Shown here: one piece after another, positions 52,688 through 60,837 of the stretch
How the letters are laid out: each line of letters begins with the position of its first letter
Numbering within the stretch: position 1 is the first letter of the stretch
Source of the DNA: Streptomyces sp. A0958
GTDB taxonomy: Bacteria > Actinomycetota > Actinomycetes > Streptomycetales > Streptomycetaceae
Direction: 5' to 3'
Assembly: GCF_004795035.1 (NCBI RefSeq)
Contig: NZ_SSBK01000012.1
Span: forward strand, 62,001-126,000
DNA length: 64,000 nucleotides
The notes under the pieces: generated by a model
Databases searched by the model: none
The model's input: only the letters and a program-made list of their open reading frames with translations
Told to the model about the DNA's origin: nothing
Made by a program: the position numbers and the translations under genes

Positions 52688-53632
52688 TCAGCCCTCCGGT
52701 GTGTCCCAGTCCACCGTGACGACGATCTTTCCGCGGGTGCGGCCCTCGGCGTTGAGCCGGTGGGCCTCGGCCGCCTCGGCCAGCGGGAAGACCCGGTCGA
52801 CGTGGACCGAGACGATGCCCTGTTCGGCCAGCTCCGCCAGATGTGCCAGGTCCTGGGCGTCGGGCCGGACGAACGCGTACCGGCCGCCGTACGAGAACAC
52901 CTCGGTGTCCACGATGGAGGCCAGGCGTCCTTCGGGGGCGAGCGTCTCGGCGGAGACGCGCAGGGTCTCGCCGCCCACGGTGTCGAACGCGGCGTCGATC
53001 CCGTCGGGTGCCAGGGCCCGCAGCCGGTCGGCGAGCCCGTCGCCGTACTCCACGGGTTCCGCGCCGAGCCGGCGCAGATGGTCGTGGTTGCGTTCGCTCG
53101 CGGTCCCGATGACCCGGCAGCCGGCGTGCCGGGCGAGCTGTACGGCGAGTGAGCCGACGCCTCCCGCCGCCGCGTGGACGAGGACGGTGTCCCCCTCGCG
53201 GACGTGCAGGACCCGGTGGAGCACCTGGTAGGCGGTGAGACCGGCCAGGGGCAGGCCCGCCGCCTCCTCGAAGCTCAGGCTGAGCGGCTTGCGGGCGAGG
53301 GTGCGCACGGGGGCGGCGACGTACTCGGCGAAGGTCCCCCGGCTCAGGAAGTCCTCCCGCACGTAGCCGATGACCTCGTCGCCGACCGCGAACTCGTCCA
53401 CGGCGACGCCGGGCTGGACGACGACCCCGGAGACGTCCCAGCCGGGGATCACCGGGAAGACCGTGTCGAGGAGGCCGTCCAGGTTCCCTTCCCGGGCCTG
53501 GCGGTCGACCGGGTTCACGGCGGCGGCCCGCACCTTGACCAGGACGGTGTCGGGGCCGACCTTCGGGTCGGGCCGCTCTCCGTACTCCAGGACACCGGCA
53601 TCGCCGAATCTGCTGTAACTGATGGCCTTCAT
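52688..53632 (-). CDS. NADP-dependent zinc-free alcohol dehydrogenase/quinone oxidoreductase
   Basis: This 314-residue medium-chain reductase of the quinone oxidoreductase group has an N-terminal GroES-like domain (FGDAGVLEYGERPDP, AAAVNPVDRQAREG), the cofactor motif VLVHAAAGGVGSLAVQLARH near residue 150, and a C-terminal GRTRGKIVV. No zinc ligands are visible, in line with the zinc-free branch that reduces quinones or enones with NADPH. The physiological substrate is unknown. It converges with the DUF202 pair and lies next to glucarate dehydratase in parallel orientation, 49 bases from it. Confidence 0.86.
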   Translation of the reverse strand: MKAISYSRFGDAGVLEYGERPDPKVGPDTVLVKVRAAAVNPVDRQAREGNLDGLLDTVFPVIPGWDVSGVVVQPGVAVDEFAVGDEVIGYVREDFLSRGTFAEYVAAPVRTLARKPLSLSFEEAAGLPLAGLTAYQVLHRVLHVREGDTVLVHAAAGGVGSLAVQLARHAGCRVIGTASERNHDHLRRLGAEPVEYGDGLADRLRALAPDGIDAAFDTVGGETLRVSAETLAPEGRLASIVDTEVFSYGGRYAFVRPDAQDLAHLAELAEQGIVSVHVDRVFPLAEAAEAHRLNAEGRTRGKIVVTVDWDTPEG

Positions 53633-53681
53633 GTTCCGACCCTCAAGGCGCGCCGGGGCGTCCGCAACTCGGCCGGGGCCT

Positions 53682-54971
53682 TCACCAGCGCGGGATCGGC
53701 GGCGTGGCCCACCCCGGCTCGGCCTTGCGCATCGCGGCGGCGTCGTCGCGTTCGCGCATCGTGCCGTCGTCGTCGCGCCAGCGGCGGTGCAGCGCGGCCA
53801 GCCGGTCCCGGTCCAGTTCGACGCCGAGACCGGGGGCGTCGGAGACGGTGAGGTGGCCGTCCTCGAAGACGTGGCGGGTGGTGATGACGTCCTCGCTCTG
53901 CCAGGGGTAGTGGCTGTCGCAGGCGTAGTCGAGGTTGGGGACGGTGGCCGCGACGTGCGTCATCGCGGCGAGGCTGATCCCGAGGTGGGTGTTGGAGTGC
54001 ATGGAGAGCCCGACGCCGTGGGTGCGGCAGATCCCGGCCAGTTCACGGGTGCGGTGCAGTCCGCCCCAGTAGTGGTGGTCGGACAGGACGACCTGGACGG
54101 CGTCCCGCGCGAACGCCTCCGGGACCTCGGCGAGGGTCGTCACGCACATATTCGTGGCCAGCGGCACATCGGTGCCCGCCGCGACGTCGGCCATCGGCCC
54201 GGTGCCGCTCGTCGGGTCCTCCAGGTATTCGAGTACGTCCTTCAGCTGCTCGGCGACGTACAGCGAGGTCTCCACGGACCAGGCGCCGTTGGGGTCCAGG
54301 CGCAGCGGCCGGCCGGGGAACGCGTCGGCGAGTGCCCGGACGGCCGCGATCTCCTGGTCGGGCGGGAAGACGCCGCCCTTGAGCTTGAAGGAGGAGAAGC
54401 CGTGGGCGCGGGCGAAGCGCCGGGCCTGGGCGACGACTCCGGCCGGGTCGAGGGCCGCGCCCCAGTCGTCGCGCTCGCCGTCCTCCGGGTGGGTGGCCCA
54501 GCGGTAGAAGAGGTACGCGCTGTACTCGACGCGGTCGCGGACCTTGCTGCCGAGCAGCGCGTGCACCGGCAGGCCGAGGGCCTTGCCGAGCGCGTCCAGG
54601 CAGGCCACCTCGAAGCCGGAGACCACCGAGAGCCGCAGCTTGTCGGAGGTCTGGACGCCCCGCAGCCCGCCCGCGTCGACCCGCTCGTCGGCCGCCCGTG
54701 AATCGCCGCACACCTCGTCGGCCAGGGCGAACAGCCCGTTCACGTCGGTGACCGGACGTCCGGGCAGGGCTGCGGCGAGGGGCGCCGCGAGTTCGAGGTA
54801 CTTGCCGTCGCCGTAGGTCTCCCCGACGCCGGTCACCCCGCCCCGGGTGACGACCTCCACGACCAGTCTGGGGGTGTACGGCTGGTGGACGCCCTGAGTG
54901 TTGAGGAGGGGCGGGTCGGCTATCAGGATCGGGGTGAGCCGGACTTCGTCGATCAGCAGCGCGGTATCCAT
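53682..54971 (-). CDS. gudD: Glucarate dehydratase (enolase superfamily)
   Basis: This 429-residue dehydratase converts D-glucarate (and possibly L-idarate) to 5-keto-4-deoxy-D-glucarate. The catalytic K-x-K is in SFKLKGGVFPPD, the metal ligands are D in RLDPNGAWSVE, E in LEDPTSG and the Asp of LSDHHYWGG, and the catalytic histidine is in SMHSNTHLGIS. The NTQGVHQPYTPRLVVE and ACDSHYPWQ segments are diagnostic of GudD. The start is the ATG at 54971. No aldolase or transporter for glucarate is adjacent. It is the second acid-sugar dehydratase of this superfamily in the window. Confidence 0.9.
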   Translation of the reverse strand: MDTALLIDEVRLTPILIADPPLLNTQGVHQPYTPRLVVEVVTRGGVTGVGETYGDGKYLELAAPLAAALPGRPVTDVNGLFALADEVCGDSRAADERVDAGGLRGVQTSDKLRLSVVSGFEVACLDALGKALGLPVHALLGSKVRDRVEYSAYLFYRWATHPEDGERDDWGAALDPAGVVAQARRFARAHGFSSFKLKGGVFPPDQEIAAVRALADAFPGRPLRLDPNGAWSVETSLYVAEQLKDVLEYLEDPTSGTGPMADVAAGTDVPLATNMCVTTLAEVPEAFARDAVQVVLSDHHYWGGLHRTRELAGICRTHGVGLSMHSNTHLGISLAAMTHVAATVPNLDYACDSHYPWQSEDVITTRHVFEDGHLTVSDAPGLGVELDRDRLAALHRRWRDDDGTMRERDDAAAMRKAEPGWATPPIPRW

Positions 54972-55065
54972 ACGTGAACTCTATTCAGAGATACGACCCG
55001 ACACCAGGGGTCGAGCCGCACCGGGACCGGAGTCCGCACATTCGGTTACGGGAGTTCACTGGACG

Positions 55066-55085
55066 ACATACCGACTGGTCGGCAT
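55066..55085 (+). promoter_or_regulatory. TetR-type operator upstream of the phosphotransferase/acyl-CoA dehydrogenase operon
   Basis: ACATACCGACTGGTCGGCAT contains the inverted repeat CCGAC-TG-GTCGG with matching flanking AT ends. The 14-mer ACATACCGACTGGT occurs again, on the minus strand, at 61637-61650 ahead of the SDR/acyl-CoA ligase genes. The TetR protein encoded at 58534-59127 is the natural candidate to bind both. Confidence 0.6.
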
Positions 55086-55124
55086 CATGAGACCGACCGT
55101 TCGCCCAGTCCGGAGGTACGCACG

Positions 55125-56147
55125 ATGAGCCACGCCCACCCGCCAGGACTCGACCTCGACCGGTTGCGCGGACATCTCGACCGCGAGCGCCCGGGGATGG
55201 TGAACGGACCGCTCGACGCCCGGGTCGTGGAGGGCGGCCGGTCGAACCTGACGTACGTCGTCACCGACGCGACCAGCCGCTGGGTCGTCCGCCGGCCGCC
55301 GCTGGGGCACGTACTGGCCACCGCCCACGACATGAAGCGCGAGCACCGGGTGATCAGCGCCCTGCACCCGACCGCCGTCCCGGTTCCCGAGCCGGTGCTG
55401 CTCTGCGAGGACGACACCGTCATCGGCGCACCGTTCTACGTCATGGAGTACGTGGAGGGCACCCCGTACCGCACGGCGGAGCAGCTGGCCCCGCTCGGTC
55501 CCGAGCGCACCCGGGCGGCGGTGCTCGCCCTGGTCGACACCCTGGTGGAGCTGCACGCCGTGGACCCCGCGTCCGTGGGGCTCGGCGACTTCGGGCGCCC
55601 CGAGGGCTTCCTCGACCGGCAGCTGCGCCGCTGGAGCAAGCAGTTGGACGCCTCCCGCGACCGCGAGCTGCCCGGCATCGACGAACTGCACGCGGCGCTC
55701 GGCCGGGACCTGCCCGTCTCCCCCGCCCCCACCGTCGTGCACGGCGACTACCGCCTGGACAACGCCCTGATCGGCGCCGACGACGAGATCAAGGCCGTCC
55801 TCGACTGGGAGATGTCGACCCTCGGCGACCCGCTGACCGACCTCGGCCTGCTGGTGATGTACAGCTCCGACCTGGGCCTGCCCGAGTCGCCCGTCTCCAC
55901 CACCAGCGGCGCGGCCGGCCACCCCTCCCCGGCCGAGCTGATCGAGCGCTACGCCGCCCGCTCCGGCCGCGACACCTCCGCCATCTCCTGGTACACGGCG
56001 TTCGCCTGGTTCAAGCTCGCCGTGATCCTGGAGGGCATCCACTACCGCTACACCCTGGGCCAGACGGTCGGCGGCGGCTTCGACCGCATCGGCGACCTCG
56101 TCCCCGTCTTCATCGAGCACGGCCTCACCACCCTCCAGGAAGGCTGA
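55125..56147 (+). CDS. Phosphotransferase-family (APH-like) protein linked to acyl-CoA dehydrogenase
   Basis: This 340-residue aminoglycoside-phosphotransferase-fold protein has an ATP-site segment around WVVRRPPLGHVLATAHDMKR, the catalytic loop VVHGDYRLDNALIG and metal loop VLDWEMSTLGDPLTDLGLL. In bacteria such proteins are often encoded beside a particular type of acyl-CoA dehydrogenase, and in animals ACAD10/11 fuse the two. The partner here follows after only 8 bases. The kinase probably phosphorylates a hydroxyacyl-CoA so that the dehydrogenase-like enzyme can remove phosphate. That reaction is established for the fused animal enzymes and inferred here. It is not a likely antibiotic resistance gene. 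Confidence 0.85.
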   Translation: MSHAHPPGLDLDRLRGHLDRERPGMVNGPLDARVVEGGRSNLTYVVTDATSRWVVRRPPLGHVLATAHDMKREHRVISALHPTAVPVPEPVLLCEDDTVIGAPFYVMEYVEGTPYRTAEQLAPLGPERTRAAVLALVDTLVELHAVDPASVGLGDFGRPEGFLDRQLRRWSKQLDASRDRELPGIDELHAALGRDLPVSPAPTVVHGDYRLDNALIGADDEIKAVLDWEMSTLGDPLTDLGLLVMYSSDLGLPESPVSTTSGAAGHPSPAELIERYAARSGRDTSAISWYTAFAWFKLAVILEGIHYRYTLGQTVGGGFDRIGDLVPVFIEHGLTTLQEG

Positions 56148-56155
56148 CCCACCCC

Positions 56156-57370
56156 ATGGACTTCGCATTCGACGCCCGTACCGAGGAGCTGCGCGCCCGG
56201 CTGCTCGCCTTCATGGACGAGCACGTCTACCCGGCCGAGCCGGTCGCGGACGAGCAGCGCGCCGAACTGGCCTCCCCCTGGCAGACCCCGCGGGTGGTGG
56301 AGGACCTGAAGGCGGAGGCCCGCAGGCAGGGCCTGTGGAACCTCTTCCTGCCGGGCACCGGGCACGGCGCCGGGCTGACCAACCTCCAGTACGCCCCGCT
56401 GGCGGAGATCCTGGGCCGCTCCCCGCGCCTGGCGCCGACCGCGACGAACTGCGCCGCGCCGGACACCGGGAACATGGAGGTGCTGGCCGAGTTCGGCACG
56501 GACGAGCAGAAGAAGCGGTGGCTGGAACCACTGCTGGCCGGCGAGATCCGCTCCGCGTTCGCGATGACGGAGCCGGAGGTCGCCTCCTCGGACGCGACCA
56601 ACATCGAGACCCGGATCACCCGCGACGGCGGTGACTACGTGATCAACGGGCGCAAGTGGTACATCTCCGGGGCGATGAACCCGGACTGCGCGATCTTCAT
56701 CGTGATGGGCAAGACCGACCCGGACGGCGCCGACATCCGCCGCCAGCAGTCGCAGATCCTCGTCCCCCGCGACACCCCGGGCCTCACGGTGAAGCGCGCC
56801 ATGCAGGTGTACGGCTACGAGGACCACTGGCACGGCGGCCACGCGGAGGTCGTCTTCGACAACGTGCGGGTGCCGGCGGCGAACCTCATCGGTGAGGAGG
56901 GCGGCGGCTTCGCCATCGCCCAGGCCCGGCTGGGCCCCGGCCGCATCCACCACTGCATGCGGCTCATCGGCATGGCGGAGCGCGCCATCGAGCTGATGTG
57001 CCGGCGCGCGGTCTCCCGTACCGCCTTCGGCAAGCCGCTCGCCCAGCAGGGCGTCGTCCAGAACTGGATCGCGGACGCCCGGGTCACCGTCGAACAGCTG
57101 CGGCTCCTCGTGCTGAAGACGGCCTGGCTGATGGACACGGTCGGCAACCGGGGCGCACACACCGAGATCCAGTCCATCAAGATCGCCACCCCGCGCGCGG
57201 TCGTCGCCATCCTCGACCAGGCGGTCCAGCTGCACGGCGCGGGCGGGGTGAGCCAGGACTTCCCGCTGGCCGAGCTGTGGGCGTCGGCCCGGACGCTGCG
57301 CCTGGCGGACGGCCCGGACGAGGTGCACCAGCGGTCCCTGGCCCGGCGGGAGATCAAGCGGTACCTGTAG
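56156..57370 (+). CDS. Acyl-CoA dehydrogenase (ACAD10/11-like)
   Basis: This 404-residue flavoenzyme has the acyl-CoA dehydrogenase signatures FAMTEPEVASSDATNIETRI (FAD/substrate strand region, about 135-155) and, at the C-terminus, LHGAGGVSQDFPLAELWASA with RLADGPDEVHQRSLARREIK. The DGPDEVH form matches the branch that accompanies APH-like kinases. It probably acts on 4-hydroxyacyl-CoA derivatives together with the upstream kinase. The start is the ATG at 56156, eight bases after the kinase stop. An operator-like site ahead of the pair links it to the TetR gene downstream. Confidence 0.9.
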   Translation: MDFAFDARTEELRARLLAFMDEHVYPAEPVADEQRAELASPWQTPRVVEDLKAEARRQGLWNLFLPGTGHGAGLTNLQYAPLAEILGRSPRLAPTATNCAAPDTGNMEVLAEFGTDEQKKRWLEPLLAGEIRSAFAMTEPEVASSDATNIETRITRDGGDYVINGRKWYISGAMNPDCAIFIVMGKTDPDGADIRRQQSQILVPRDTPGLTVKRAMQVYGYEDHWHGGHAEVVFDNVRVPAANLIGEEGGGFAIAQARLGPGRIHHCMRLIGMAERAIELMCRRAVSRTAFGKPLAQQGVVQNWIADARVTVEQLRLLVLKTAWLMDTVGNRGAHTEIQSIKIATPRAVVAILDQAVQLHGAGGVSQDFPLAELWASARTLRLADGPDEVHQRSLARREIKRYL

Positions 57371-57380
57371 GGAACCGGCT

Positions 57381-57412
57381 CGGCGGGCCCGTGTCCTGCG
57401 GCGGGCCCGCCG
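57381..57412. terminator. Terminator downstream of the acyl-CoA dehydrogenase
   Basis: CGGCGGGCCCG (57381-57391) pairs with CGGGCCCGCCG (57402-57412) to make an 11-bp stem. It lies 11 bases past the stop and also just past the end of the small minus-strand ORF. Confidence 0.75.
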
Positions 57413-57417
57413 CGCTG

Positions 57418-57582
57418 TCAATAACCGCCCGACGGCAGGTGATCGGCCAGCGCCAGGTCACGGGCGAAGGCCCGCACCCGCAGCAGGGAGCGGGCGAGGA
57501 GGCGGACCGGGCGGGCGCGGCGGGGGCCGTAGGCCACGGTCCACAGGGCGGGGATGCGGGTGGAGCTCTGGATGTGCGCCAT
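57418..57582 (-). CDS. Small basic protein, 54 residues, unknown
   Basis: This is a possible real small gene in the space between the acyl-CoA dehydrogenase and the divergent LysR gene. It begins MAHIQSSTRIPALWTVAYG and is followed by an Arg-rich amphipathic stretch (RRARPVRLLARSLLRVRAFA). Of its codons nearly all end in G or C, as in true genes here, and it opens behind a weak GAAGCTGGA. It is followed by a good terminator. There is no recognisable family. It could be a regulatory target of the neighbouring LysR protein or a chance open frame. Confidence 0.45.
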   Translation of the reverse strand: MAHIQSSTRIPALWTVAYGPRRARPVRLLARSLLRVRAFARDLALADHLPSGGY

Positions 57583-57656
57583 GAATCCAGCTTCACCCCG
57601 GCCGTCGGTTCGGTCCAACAGATGGAATCGCTGCCTGCGATCGATAGCGTAGATGC

Positions 57657-58544
57657 ATGGAGATACGCCAGCTCCGCCACTTCGTGGCGGTGATCACGCA
57701 CGGCAGTTTCACCGCGGCCGCCCGTGCCGAGCTGATCGTGCAGTCCGCGCTGAGCACGTCCGTCCGCAACCTCGAACGGGAGCTGGGCGCCGCCCTGTTC
57801 GAGCGCACCGGCCGCCGGGTGGTGCTCACGGAGGCGGGGCGGGCACTGCTGCCGTCGGCCCGGACGGTGCTCGCGGGGACGGACGCCGCGCGCGACGCGG
57901 TGGCCGCGGTGTCGGGGCTGGCCGCCGGGCGGGTGCGGATCGGCACGATCCAGACGCTCACCTGTGTGGATCTGGCCGCCGAGCTGGCGGCGTTCCACCG
58001 CTTGTGGCCCGGGGTGCAGATCTCGCTGCGCGAGGCGACGACGCCGGAGCTGGTGGCGGGGGTGCGCGCCGGTGAGCTGGACCTCGCCTATCTGGCGCCG
58101 GACAACGCCGAACTGCCCGAGGGGATCACCGCGTTCGCCACCTGGCGGGAGGAACTGGTGCTGATCACCGCGCCCGGACACCGGCTGGCGACGGCCGGGC
58201 GCACGCTGATCCAGGATCTCGCCGACGAGCCGTTCGTGGACTTCCGCGCGGGCACCGGCCTGGAGACGGCGGTGCGCCGGCTGGCCGCGCACTGCGGTCT
58301 GGAGCGCCGCATCACCTGTGACGTCACACAGATCCGGCTGCTCGTGGACCTCGTGCGGGCGGGCATCGGCGTCGCGATCGTGCCGCGCCGGATCGGCGAG
58401 GACGCCGGGCTGCCGTGCGTGACCATCCGGCAGCCGGAGCCGGGCCGGACCGTGCTGCTGGTGGGCCGGTCGCCCCGGCCGCGCAACCCGGCGGCGGAGG
58501 CGCTGCTCGGGCGGCTGTGCGGCGAGGACCGCGCTACGGCCTGA
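57657..58544 (+). CDS. LysR-family transcriptional regulator
   Basis: This 295-residue LysR-type regulator has an N-terminal winged helix (MEIRQLRHFVAVITHGSFTA, LSTSVRNLERELGAALFER) and a periplasmic-binding-protein-like effector domain from about residue 90 (GRVRIGTIQTLT, GVRAGELDLAYLAP, GIGVAIVPRRIG). LysR genes often control the divergently transcribed neighbour, here the small ORF at 57418-57582. The 74-base gap contains GCGATCGATAGC, a possible LysR-type site. Its end overlaps the convergent TetR gene by 11 bases. Confidence 0.9.
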   Translation: MEIRQLRHFVAVITHGSFTAAARAELIVQSALSTSVRNLERELGAALFERTGRRVVLTEAGRALLPSARTVLAGTDAARDAVAAVSGLAAGRVRIGTIQTLTCVDLAAELAAFHRLWPGVQISLREATTPELVAGVRAGELDLAYLAPDNAELPEGITAFATWREELVLITAPGHRLATAGRTLIQDLADEPFVDFRAGTGLETAVRRLAAHCGLERRITCDVTQIRLLVDLVRAGIGVAIVPRRIGEDAGLPCVTIRQPEPGRTVLLVGRSPRPRNPAAEALLGRLCGEDRATA

Positions 58545-59127
58545 GTGCCCGCAGCAGCAGGTCGGCCAGGTGGTCGGCGACCTCCTGCGGGGTGAGGGGG
58601 CCGTCCGGCCGGTACCAGGTCGACAGGTGGTGGACGGAGCCGAAGTGGTAGTCGACGATCAGGTCCGCCGGGGTCGCCGTGGAGAACACCCCGCTGTGCT
58701 GGCCCTCCTCGACCAGGGCGCGGAAGCGCTCGTGGTAGCGGCGCCGCTCGCCCCGTACCTGCTTGTTCTTCTCCGGGCTCAGGTGGTGCATGGAGCGGAA
58801 GAAGATCGAGGCGTCGTCGAGGTTCTCGATGGTGGTGACGACGACGTCGGCCGCCGCGTCGCGCAGCCGCTGCTCGATGGGCGCTTCGGCGTTCGCGAAG
58901 GCGTCCAGGCGCTCCTGCTGGAGGCGCAGCACCCGGGCGTACACCTCCTGGAGCAGGTCCTCCTTGGAGCCGAAGTAGTGGTAGAGCGCCCCCTTGGTGA
59001 CGCCGGCCGCCTCCACGATCTCCTGGACCGAGGTGCGGTCGTAGCCCTGCTCGGCGAAGAGCCGGGTGGCGGCGGCCAGCAGCCGCTGGGGGACGGGGGT
59101 GCCGCTCCCGTCCGTCTCCTTGGCCAT
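58534..59127 (-). CDS. TetR-family transcriptional regulator of acyl-CoA genes
   Basis: This 197-residue regulator has the TetR helix-turn-helix at residues 13-60 (QRLLAAATRLFAEQGYDRTS, VTKGALYHYFGSKEDLLQEV). The all-helical C-terminal domain contains ASIFFRSMHHLSPEKNKQVR and YHFGSVHHLSTWYR, in the style of FadR/KstR-like regulators that sense acyl-CoA. It lies in the middle of the putative fatty-acyl regulon, and shared 14-bp sites stand before the genes at 55125 and 61598. It is downstream of and parallel to the acyl-CoA ligase gene, 51 bases apart. Confidence 0.88.
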   Translation of the reverse strand: MAKETDGSGTPVPQRLLAAATRLFAEQGYDRTSVQEIVEAAGVTKGALYHYFGSKEDLLQEVYARVLRLQQERLDAFANAEAPIEQRLRDAAADVVVTTIENLDDASIFFRSMHHLSPEKNKQVRGERRRYHERFRALVEEGQHSGVFSTATPADLIVDYHFGSVHHLSTWYRPDGPLTPQEVADHLADLLLRALRP

Positions 59128-59178
59128 AGCCGCCGCCTTCCTTCCGTTCCGTGGTGGGCCGTGCCCGGTGAACCGTTT

Positions 59179-60837
59179 CTAGCGGGGTGAACGCAGTTCC
59201 CGCCTGAGGATCTTCCCACTGGCCGTCTTGGGCAGTTCGGCCAGGATCTCGACTTCGCGCGGGTACTTGTACGCGGCGAGCCGTTCCTTGCAGTACGCGC
59301 CCAGTTCGGCGGGGTCGGCCGAGGCGCCGGGGCGCAGGCTGACGTAGGCGCGGACCGTCTCGCCCCGGTAGGCGTCGGGCACACCGACGACGGCGGCCTC
59401 GCGCACGGCCGGGTGCGTGTAGAGGACGTCCTCGACCTCGCGCGGCCAGACCTTGAAGCCGGAGGCGTTGATCATGTCCTTCTTGCGGTCCACGACGTAG
59501 AGCCAGCCCTCGCGGTCCATGAAGCCGATGTCGCCGGTGCGCAGTTCGCCGTCGGGGAACGCGGCTGCGGTGGCCTCGGGCAGCCGCCAGTAGCCGGAGA
59601 CGACCTGCGGGCCGCGCACCGCGATCTCGCCCTGCTCGCCGAAGGGCACGTCCGCGCCGTTCTCGTCGATGATCCGGACGACGGTGTCCGGGCCGGGCAC
59701 GCCGACCGAGAGGGTGCCGGAGACCGGGTCGACGGGCGCTTCGCGCTCGGGCGGTACGGAGGCGCAGGGGGCGGTGCACTCGGTGAGGCCGTAGCCGTTG
59801 CGTATGTACGGGCCGAGGCCCGCCCGGAACTTCTCCACGAGCGCGGGCGGCAGCGGTGCCCCGCCGGAGGAGATGACCTGGAAGGACGCGAAGTGCTCGG
59901 GCGTGACGCCGGGGGTGGCGGCGAGCGCCATGAAGGCGGTCGAGGGGCCGACGGTGTACGCGGGGCGGTGCTCGGCGAAGGCGTCCAGGACCACGCCGGG
60001 GTGGAAACGGTAGGCCAGGACGAGGGTGCCCGCGTTGGTGAGGCAGGCGGCCAGCTGGCAGACCATGCCGGTGATGTGGAAGAGCGGGGCGAGGGCGAAG
60101 TAGGCGGCGCCCTCGGGGACGGGGTGGCCGGTGCGCTGGCGTTCGGCGTTGACCATGATGTTGCCGTGGGAGTTCATGGCGCCCTTGGGGGTGCCGCTGG
60201 TCCCGGAGGTGTAGCTGATCAGCGCCACGTCGGCGGCGGTCAGGTCGCGTCCGGCGGGGGCGGGGAGGCCCTGGCGGGCGACGGCGACCAGGTCGTCGGC
60301 GTCGGACGCGGCGGGCAGCCGCTCGAAGTCGAGGACCCGCTCGTCGTTCTCCGTCTGGAGGTCCAGCTCGCACGCGGTGAGGGCGATCCGGACGCCGGGC
60401 GCACCGGCCGCGGTGTCCCGCAGATACGCCTCCCAGGCACGGTCCGAGCAGATGAGGGCGGTGACCTCGGCGTCCTTGAGGACATGGCCGACCTCGGCGG
60501 ACTTGTACATCGGGTTGAGCGGTACGACGGTCGCCCCGGCCTTCCAGGCGCCGAGGAGGGCGAGGACGAACTGCGGGGAGTTCTGGAGCATGATCGCGAC
60601 CCGGTCGCCGCGCTCCAGGCCCCGGGCGGCGAGGTGGCCGGCCACGGAGTCGGACAGTTCGTCCGTCTCGCGGTAGCTGAGGCGTCCGTCGAAGTAGGCG
60701 AGCGCCGGGTGGCCGGGGGCCCGGCCCACCGAGTCGCGGAAGGCGTGCACCAGGGTCTCGGCGGGGTGGACGGGGGCCCGCTGGGCCTCGCTGAGCAGCG
60801 GGAGCCAGGGCTTCGCCGCGTAGATCGACTCGGTCAT
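59179..60837 (-). CDS. Long-chain acyl-CoA ligase-like AMP-binding enzyme
   Basis: This 552-residue adenylate-forming ligase (ANL superfamily) has motif A3/P-loop ISYTSGTSGTPKGAMNSHGN near residue 205, NGYGLTECTAPCAS (A5), ELRTGDIGFMDREGWLYVVD (A7/A8) and the C-terminal lysine in PKTASGKILRREL (A10). It should activate a fatty or related carboxylic acid as the acyl-CoA. The ATG at 60837 overlaps the SDR stop (ATGA), so the two are coupled. With the TetR gene 51 bases downstream, it forms an SDR-ligase-TetR unit. Confidence 0.9.
   Translation of the reverse strand: MTESIYAAKPWLPLLSEAQRAPVHPAETLVHAFRDSVGRAPGHPALAYFDGRLSYRETDELSDSVAGHLAARGLERGDRVAIMLQNSPQFVLALLGAWKAGATVVPLNPMYKSAEVGHVLKDAEVTALICSDRAWEAYLRDTAAGAPGVRIALTACELDLQTENDERVLDFERLPAASDADDLVAVARQGLPAPAGRDLTAADVALISYTSGTSGTPKGAMNSHGNIMVNAERQRTGHPVPEGAAYFALAPLFHITGMVCQLAACLTNAGTLVLAYRFHPGVVLDAFAEHRPAYTVGPSTAFMALAATPGVTPEHFASFQVISSGGAPLPPALVEKFRAGLGPYIRNGYGLTECTAPCASVPPEREAPVDPVSGTLSVGVPGPDTVVRIIDENGADVPFGEQGEIAVRGPQVVSGYWRLPEATAAAFPDGELRTGDIGFMDREGWLYVVDRKKDMINASGFKVWPREVEDVLYTHPAVREAAVVGVPDAYRGETVRAYVSLRPGASADPAELGAYCKERLAAYKYPREVEILAELPKTASGKILRRELRSPR

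Noticed and set aside
55125-56147. Aminoglycoside resistance gene
   Set aside because: The phosphotransferase fold is present, but the immediate acyl-CoA dehydrogenase partner points to the ACAD10/11-type metabolic kinase family.
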